Shown: positions 58,451-64,000 of the stretch, one piece after another
Layout of the letters: the number at the start of each line of letters is the position of its first letter
How positions within the stretch are numbered: the first letter of the stretch is position 1
NCBI GenBank assembly: GCA_003952965.2
Contig: CM025854.1
Coordinates: 15,850,247 to 15,914,246, forward strand
Length of the DNA stretch: 64,000 nucleotides
Reading direction: 5' to 3'
From: Morella rubra
Lineage: Eukaryota; Streptophyta; Magnoliopsida; Fagales; Myricaceae
Program-made: the position numbers and the translations under genes
Notes under the pieces: model-generated
The model's database searches: none
The model's input: the letters and a program-made list of their open reading frames with translations, nothing else
Told to the model about the DNA's origin: nothing

Positions 58451-59400
58451 CGATATTGTCTTTCTTTCTTTTTTTTTGGCTACGCATTCGATATTGTCTT
58501 TCAGAAGTGCTATGATTTCACATTTAGTTGGACTGCTGCTTGGTACGAGGTTGAGCTAGTAATCCAACAAAAATCTTGGAGGGTAGGAGGCACATTATCC
58601 ACTGGTGAAGAATACTACTATAAAACCCCGTCGCTTTTTAGAGTCCGAACTCATGATCTCTCTAACCGCACCTTTTTTCAACAGATGAAACTGATAAAGT
58701 CACTCGCTAAACCCAGACATCACTTATGTGCACAAGTCTTGTTAGCAAATTAACGCTTCCTTCTCTATTCCCCCATTCTCATTGCGTATATCATCTTGAC
58801 TCGAGGGGATTACAGGCAACTGTAGATTAGAGTTCGTATGTGTATATATTTTGGTTTCCTCCACGTGATAGTATGATATCACAAAATCCGCTCATGAATA
58901 CAATTTAAAGGAGTCGTTTTTGCAGAGTATTTAAGCTGCGACAATGGAGCAATAGTAGTATTTTCATTAATGATCACCGTATACAGATGAGAGTTACAGG
59001 AAACATTATAAGCAGTTGCAATCTTCAACCAGTTGCATTGTTTGTGCGAACTGTCAGCTACAACTCTCTGTCTGCCGCCACCTGCGATCGCAAGGCATTG
59101 ATCCTACATGGAGGAGTTAGCGAGCAATACCAATATAAAACAGACTCCGATAGAACTCTGCTGTTCCACAGACCACTCAATAGCTACAATATTTTTTTTG
59201 GATTTTTAGACAAAGAACAGAAGAACTTAACCAAACCAAAACTTGAATAGATCAACACAGAATTCATTCGACAAGTTAGGGATATAGTGCCGATATTTAA
59301 CTCCATTCTCGTAGAGTACAGAAGATGAAGCTGATAGACGACACAAAATTTCTGAGTTTTTTCAGACTCTACACCCACTGGAGGGTAAGGGTATAGTTAA
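58451..59400. other. Non-coding spacer, possibly 3' flank of the snoRNA host gene
   Basis: No supported open frame. The part near 59200-59400 could be 3' UTR of the minus-strand gene at 59.4-61.2 kb. Confidence 0.35.
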
Positions 59401-60358
59401 AACTCAAGATATGGCACTGAAGAAAAATTATGAACTATTACGCACATGGTATTTACACTACCAGAAGGAAATTAGCTGGAAATAGTCCATCCACTAAATT
59501 AGGATTCAAAGCCAATGAAGGCCAAAAAGAAGCAAGCAATTCAATAACCTCAGTTTCCATCATTTCAGTCAACGGAAACGCAGATTCACCAAGTAGGTTC
59601 TCCCCATAAGCTGGGGAACTTGGGTCTTGCGCCCCTCAAACAAGTTGGATTGAAACCATCATGGGCTATAAGACACCAAATCTCAAAACCATAAACATCA
59701 AAACAAAATGAAAAAAAAAAAACAACAAAATCTCTAGCTGAAAAACAGTTGTAGTTAGAATTTGAAAAAAGATAACTTTGGGAGACAAAAGAGGAAAATA
59801 TCATATGCATTTCATAAACGAATCACAAACACATTCATTATAATTATTGCACATACAAAATATGGCCGCAAAGACAGAAAAAGAAGGATTGATCTGACAT
59901 AATTAGAGCCTCCGTTAAATCCCTTAATTTTTCAAATCAAATGTAGCATCACCAAGTTGGTTTTCCCTGCAACGCAAGGACTTGGCTCCACAACAACTCA
60001 AACAAGTTGTATCATCATCGGCAACAAGATCATAACCATGAAACACAATCGCAAAAAAATTTAGGAACAAAAAATTTACATTAAATAAGAGAAGCAAAAA
60101 AGCTCTCAGATGGTCCAGTGATTTCATACTATGATATTGCAGCCTCAAGTAGGTTCTCCCTGAAACAGGGTCTTGAAGCATACAAATCTCAAGAAAGTGG
60201 ACAATTCATCATTGAACTCGATCAATTACATCTTAATAGACAAACCACAATAAAACAATCGAAAAGAATAAGAAAATTAAACCGACAAAGACACACTTCA
60301 TGTAAACCAACTCCAACAAAAGATCTGAAAGGAAATTCATTACATACGTAATCTTTAA

Positions 60359-60442
60359 GGCTCAGAATACATAACAGCTCTCTCAATCAAGAATTTTCTG
60401 AAGCAGAACTGGCATTAAAGCTGTAACTTAATCATCACTGCC
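60359..60442 (-). ncRNA. Box C/D snoRNA, U38/snR61-like
   Basis: On the minus strand: C box GTGATGA at 60438-60432, D box CTGA at 60365-60362, short terminal stem GGC/GCC, total 84 nt. The antisense element GCCAGTTCTGCTT (60413-60401) sits directly before a D'-like CAGA. It is the exact complement of AAGCAGAACTGGC, a conserved LSU rRNA segment. Counting five bases from D' puts the methylated base on the A of GCAGAAC, the site guided by human U38 and yeast snR61 (recalled, not computed). A C'-like TTGATTGA follows. The D' box is imperfect. Confidence 0.8.
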
Positions 60443-60512
60443 ATTTGAATTTTGATTTAGAGGAAATTCACCAGACGAGTATTTTTTTTTAAGAAATAAA
60501 GCATAAACTAAA

Positions 60513-60604
60513 GGCGGCTCATATCAAGAAATTCAACCATTATTCTCCTTTTATGCTTCATCGATGGTTCTCAGAAGCGCGGATAAAAAATTTAATCATC
60601 GCCG
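60513..60604 (-). ncRNA. Box C/D snoRNA with two adjacent LSU rRNA guides
   Basis: On the minus strand: C box region GGCGATGATT (one base off RUGAUGA) near 60601-60595, D' box CTGA at 60574-60571, C' box CGATGA near 60563, D box ATGA (variant) at about 60523-60520, and closing GC-rich stem GGC/GCC. The D' guide complements AAGCGCGGGTAAA (13 bp, one G-U) and the D guide complements AAGAAATTCAACC (13 bp). Both lie next to each other in the conserved LSU rRNA. The D' rule places methylation on the G of AAGCG, probably the site of yeast snR75. The variant C and D boxes are the weak point. Confidence 0.78.
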
Positions 60605-60704
60605 ACATCATTTAGAAAAATTTCTTCCGAAAAGAAAAAAAAATGTAAAACACTCCCTTCCCCCTTCTAACAAACACCAATAATTGTGAAACAGAAAAAA
60701 ATAG

Positions 60705-60823
60705 ATCTTATAGCGGATGTTTTTAGAGGCAAAACTATTGAAAGAGATAAACCCCCACGTTGACACCGCCAAAGGAAATTCAATATTTGCCTCAGAGACT
60801 AGCTTTAATTTCATATCGCTATC
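60705..60823 (-). other. Long RNA hairpin of unknown type in the snoRNA host region
   Basis: The outer stem ATAGCG / CGCTAT encloses an internal loop and a second stem in which GAGGCAAA pairs TTTGCCTC and TATTGAA pairs TTCAATA (two-base bulge), with a GC-richer ~35-nt apical part. It lies between exon 1 and the first snoRNA. No C/D or clear H/ACA boxes fit. Possible H/ACA-like or miRNA-like precursor. Confidence 0.35.
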
Positions 60824-61190
60824 TTAACGAGAAAACAAGCTAAAGGTGTAGCGAGGCAAGAAATAAACGACAGCGTTATCCGTAGAAAGACATAGAAAGA
60901 GATGTGGGCGTCAATTTGACACAGCTCAGCCGTGGAGAAAACGAAAGGCTGAACTGCAACACTAGACGTCGTCGTCGCTTTAGCACGAGCAATGGGGCTT
61001 TCGTCGTCATCGATTACTCGTTCAGAGAAGCCCGGGGTTTGCATTGTGCAAAATAACACAAGTCTGCAAAAGAGGTACAGAGCTAACAGAAGAAATTGAA
61101 ACCCAAGCGATTCCTAAAGAGTGGAGGAGGCTGTGTGCAAACTCGTGAAGAAGAGTCTGTAGCTGGTGACAGAACAAAGACTCTGCCTTT

Positions 61191-61200
61191 GTTTATATAG
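61191..61200 (-). promoter_or_regulatory. TATA box of the snoRNA host gene
   Basis: CTATATAAAC on the minus strand, about 150 bases upstream of the ATG at 61044. This places the start of transcription near 61165. Confidence 0.6.
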
Positions 61201-61211
61201 GCCGCCTCGTG

Positions 61212-61220
61212 AAACCCTAA
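61212..61220 (+). promoter_or_regulatory. Telo-box upstream of the snoRNA host gene
   Basis: AAACCCTAA lies just upstream of the TATA box. Telo-boxes are common in plant promoters for ribosomal proteins, translation factors and snoRNA genes. Confidence 0.55.
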
Positions 61221-61374
61221 AGAACCATCCGGGTCGGTGTCTTGGTGGTGAGGTACTGAGATCGTTTCCAGACGGGGCGGTTAAAGAAATCGAGCACTTT
61301 ATCCGAGCCGCTTGCCTTGGGGAAAAAAAAATCCGAGCCCGGCTGAAGATTTGTGTAGGCCTAATTGTCAGCCC

Positions 61375-61380
61375 GGCCCA
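61375..61380 (-). promoter_or_regulatory. Site II element (TGGGCC)
   Basis: GGCCCA on the plus strand, TGGGCC on the minus strand, about 210 bases upstream of the presumed start. Site II with a telo-box is the promoter signature of plant ribosome-biogenesis genes. Confidence 0.45.
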
Positions 61381-61399
61381 TCCAGGAAAAATGCAAGAA

Positions 61400-62110
61400 C
61401 ATTCTATGGAAGATGGACTAATTCGGAAGATGTTTCTTTTTTTTTTTCTAAGCTCGGAAGATGTTTCTTATTATAAAGATAAAAGCATGTTGAAATGCAT
61501 TTTTTTGTTTTAAGTTTTGTGACATTGGGTAGGTCATTGGAGATAAAATTTGGTATTTTTTTTTTATAAAAAAAAAACCCTGTTTGGATGGCAAAATTTT
61601 TTTTTACACAATCACTTTTTTTTAATTTTAATATATTTTTACAAATTTTAATAACTTTTTCACAAAACTTCAATATTTTCTACAAACTCTTAACAATTTT
61701 TTCACCAAATTCTAAGAAAATTTACACTACCTCCAACAAAAAAAAGTTTCACCAAGAAATTATTTTTGCCCATCCAAAGGGTTTTACATTATGGTTCTTG
61801 TTGGTTTCCTTCTTATCTGTTGTTGGGAGAACCTCGGATGGAGATAAATAATAGCGAAATTGCGAATTTTTTTTTGGGATTAAATCTCAATTTTCAATAA
61901 AACTTTTATGGAGATGTTCATGCTTATCAAAATTTAATTACTTCGAATTGTTCGGATTGAATCATTGTGTTTTTTTTTTTTTTAATCTGATTGAATCATT
62001 GTGTGATTGCCAAGAAAGTTTCCCGAAAATGCCAAGGTTGAGTCAACCTATATGAACTGAAGTTGAGTCCATCGTTAAAATTATCACCAACTATCCTCGG
62101 TTTGTTCAGA
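61400..62110. other. AT-rich spacer, no gene recognised
   Basis: Contains a short duplication GGAAGATGTTTCTT (near 61430 and 61456) around a T-run, and TGATTGAATCATTGTGT repeated on both sides of a T15 run at 61970-61984. No coding region supported. Confidence 0.4.
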
Positions 62111-62390
62111 AGTATGTTTGGTTGGTGTTGAAAATTTTTGAAATTTTATGAGAATTAGTGCAAAAGTGGGAAGAGGGAAGATTTGATGGATTATTTTAAT
62201 ATTGAGAAAGTGGGAAAAGCAGAAGAGAGAAGATTAATAGAGTTTTTTAATATTGAAAAAGTGAGCCAACACCACTGAAATATGTTGAGAATTTTCCGAC
62301 AGAATTTTTCAAAATTTATGTTTGGTAGTCAAAATTTCTGACATGAGCAAAATTTTGAAAAAACTCCGTGTGCCAAACATGCCTTATAGT
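62111..62390. repeat. MITE-like element about 280 bp
   Basis: Left end AGTATGTTTGGTTGGTGTTG and reverse complement of right end AGGCATGTTTGGCACACGGA are imperfect inverted repeats, each followed by TTTT(C/G)AAAATTT-like sequence. The interior holds an internal duplication GAAGAGNGAAGATT(A/T)ATNGA. No coding capacity. Confidence 0.5.
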
Positions 62391-62867
62391 AATTAGGTAA
62401 GAGGATGTGATTTTGACCATAACAGCACCCTTACCGCTTGGGGAGCCCCTCAAGAAGGGCCTAGACGAACCTACAAAGAGTGGGAAAGCAAAGTCAATAT
62501 GGAGGAACCATAGACGCTGCCTTAGAACAGATCAAGCCATAACTTGACCCCAAGTCCACAAAACACATTGTAATAGAGAAACAGGTAGGAGGCATGAGTA
62601 TCGTCCCCTTTAGCATTGTTTTTATTCAGACTTGAATCCATGATCTCCCATCCAGCGGACCATGTAGTTGTAAACTTTGACTGATAAGCCAACCCCGCTG
62701 ATGGTAAGTCAATACTCTATTGACAGCATGAAAATATCACAAAGAGGAATTAACAAGAAAGAATACTCAATTGATTGCCGCAACGACTATTCCTCACATG
62801 AGAGATGCCCAAAATATACAAGCTATTTTTCTCGGAAGATAAATAGGCACACATCAAGTTCTCAAGC
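62391..62867. other. 3' flank of the membrane-protein gene
   Basis: No gene supported. A segment near 62620-62700 (CTTGAATCCATGATCTCCCA) resembles text common in decayed plant repeats. Confidence 0.35.
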
Positions 62868-63571
62868 TTAGACTATCTTCCATGTCAAGTGCCGATACCC
62901 AGCCCACTTAGCTGCCAGATGGATTCCGATGGCTAAGGCTGCACCTAGCAATGGCATTGGAAGCCTCCTATCTGCAGCTGCAGCTGGAACTTCCACTTCT
63001 TCCTTTCCTCCTAAAAGCTTCTTTGAATGGTGAGAAATAGCTAAAGCCAGATATGAAGCCATTACCAAAAGCCTAACCCATGGTTCTCCAATAGCAGCAA
63101 GCACAGCTGCTACAGGTAATGCAGATGAAACATCATCCTTCTTTTTAACAAATCTTGAGAACCCATACAGTAGCAACAGAAGGGTCCAGAAGAATGGCTC
63201 AGAGATGTATCCACTCACAGCTGCATAGCCAATTAGGCCAGATACTGTAAGAAGATGAGTTTGGCTGTTTACAGAATTGGGAACAGCAGCTTCTGCAATG
63301 GCAAGAACAGCTGATGCCAATAGGATAATGGAGGTCAACTCTGGAACAGGTGCATATGCCACTATGCCAGAATAAAATGCTCGAATTGTGTAGGAAGCTG
63401 TCTCAAAACATCTGATCAGAGAAGTAATGGGGTCACCAATGAAGTGGTAAACAAGAGCCAAGGCAAGTTTCAAGAGGTATCCCACAAAAGACACGATCCC
63501 AAGTACAGCCTTTCGCCAGTTAGAAAGTTCAAACAAGACTGCCCTCCATGTGTAGACAAGAAAAGCCAGGG
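62868..63571 (-). CDS. Multi-pass membrane protein of unknown function, 3' exon (partial gene)
   Basis: The exon opens after acceptor TTTACTGTGCAG at 63572 and ends with the stop at 62868. It encodes about 233 residues, LAFLVYTWRAVLFELSNWRK onward. The whole stretch is hydrophobic, with about six possible membrane spans (IVSFVGYLLKLALALVYHFI, LTSIILLASAVLAIAEAAVP, EPFFWTLLLLLYGF, LPVAAVLAAIGEPWVRLLVM, LLGAALAIGIHLAAKWAGY) and a charged loop KKLLGGKEEVEVP. I recall similar unnamed plant proteins but cannot assign a function. No in-frame ATG begins this exon, so the start lies upstream, beyond the window. Some spans carry Gly/Ala/Pro patterns common in organelle membrane proteins, which is only a hint. 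Confidence 0.7.
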
Positions 63572-64000
63572 CTGCACAGTAAACAATCGAAATGATTATT
63601 ATTGCATAAGAGAAAAAACATTAGTATTGTTAACTCAGCCTACAGGGAGAAAGAAAAGTCAGCAGAATATGCACTGTACTTCCATAGGAAAAAAAGAAAA
63701 AATAAGAGAAAACATTGATCAATAATTTGGGCTAGTAAAAAGGAAGATGTAACGATGCCATCACCACAAACAACCACCCAGAAAAAAAAAAGCCCCAAAA
63801 AATCAGTGAAGCATGATCAAATGTCTAGCTGATTAACTAGATAAAACAAGACAAGCATCAGTTGAAGCTTTATAAAGTTCTTTATTAACAAGTGGTAGTT
63901 TATAGAAGTGGAACAAATTCCATCCTTTAGACTATTAGCAAAATTAGACCCATTCATTTGATTATCTCAAATATAAGGGCACAAATTTAAGGGAATGTTT
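63572..64000 (-). other. Probable intron of the membrane-protein gene
   Basis: AT-rich and pyrimidine-rich on the minus strand, with a branch-point-like CTAAT and T-run before the acceptor at 63572. No further exon is recognised up to the window edge. Confidence 0.4.

Larger units (their letters stand above)
59440..61170 (-). ncRNA. Putative snoRNA host gene, multi-exon
   Basis: Transcription on the minus strand is inferred from a TATA box at 61191-61200 with a telo-box and site II element upstream. The likely first exon (about 61165 to 60790) contains ATG at 61044 reading MQTPGFSERVIDDDESPIAR, ATTTSSVAVQPFVFSTAELC and QIDAHISFY, which looks coding but matches no family I know. Two box C/D snoRNAs follow in what should be intron 1, and an acceptor ATTTCCTTTCAG|ATC lies at 60325, about 30 bases after the second. 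Downstream are three related segments (60220-60135, 60030-59930 and 59665-59580). The last can continue in frame as ESAFPLTEMMETEVIELLAS and PSLALNPNLVDGLFPANFLL to a stop near 59446. Whether the transcript encodes a protein or only carries snoRNAs is open; exon borders past the first are tentative. Confidence 0.55.

Noticed and set aside
60130..60225. Third box C/D snoRNA at the ATGATGA of the repeated segment
   Set aside because: No D box at a suitable distance and no rRNA complementarity recognised; kept instead as the unexplained triplicated segment.
1..64000. tRNA or rRNA genes, organelle DNA insertions
   Set aside because: None recognised by eye; a tRNAscan-SE run and a plastid/mitochondrial alignment would settle it.

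Overview
This window is nuclear DNA from a flowering plant. The evidence is spliced genes with GT-AG introns, clear orthologues of plant-only families (GAUT, QWRF, TIC20, PPR), AT-rich spacers and many plant transposons. The gene set and retroelement types fit a eudicot; I cannot name the species. Positions 10877-11876 are exactly 1000 N, a scaffold gap of conventional rather than measured size.

Layout. 1-13.4 kb is gene-poor and AT-rich. It holds MITE-like and fold-back repeats, a decayed hAT transposon sitting inside a fold-back element, and the gap. 13.4-30.0 kb is one nested transposon stack resolved by target-site duplications: a degenerate Copia element was split by a ~1.7 kb LTR that now stands alone (TSD ATGTT), that LTR was split by a 10.2 kb CACTA element (TSD ATC), and two hAT elements (TSDs TCCAATCC and xxTAAGAG) landed in the Copia 3' half. 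The CACTA element carries decayed TNP2 and TnpA genes, hairpin subterminal repeats and a ~1.3 kb minisatellite.

30.4-46.7 kb holds three conserved genes, all on the minus strand: a QWRF microtubule-associated protein (6 exons, 577 aa deduced), a GAUT11-type galacturonosyltransferase (2 exons, 533 aa deduced) and a TIC20-I/IV-type chloroplast import channel (main exon certain, 5' exons uncertain). A small internally deleted LTR element lies at 40.4-41.6 kb. At 48.6-53.1 kb a second Copia element with two LTRs and TSD AAATC interrupts an old L1-type LINE. A 924-bp hAT element with perfect TSD follows at 54 kb.

55.4-56.7 kb is an intact intronless PPR gene, very like Arabidopsis At1g03510. It is followed by a truncated LINE with a poly(A) tail and a scrap of Gypsy reverse transcriptase. 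59.4-61.2 kb on the minus strand looks like a snoRNA host gene. Its promoter has a TATA box, a telo-box and a site II element. Its first intron holds two box C/D snoRNA candidates whose guides match conserved LSU rRNA (one U38/snR61-like, one with two guides for adjacent rRNA segments). Downstream lie three diverged copies of a short segment ending in the same stop-containing motif. The window ends inside a minus-strand gene for a hydrophobic multi-pass membrane protein whose 5' exons lie outside.

The most noteworthy items are the snoRNA host locus with its triplicated 3' segments and the fully resolved nested transposon stack.
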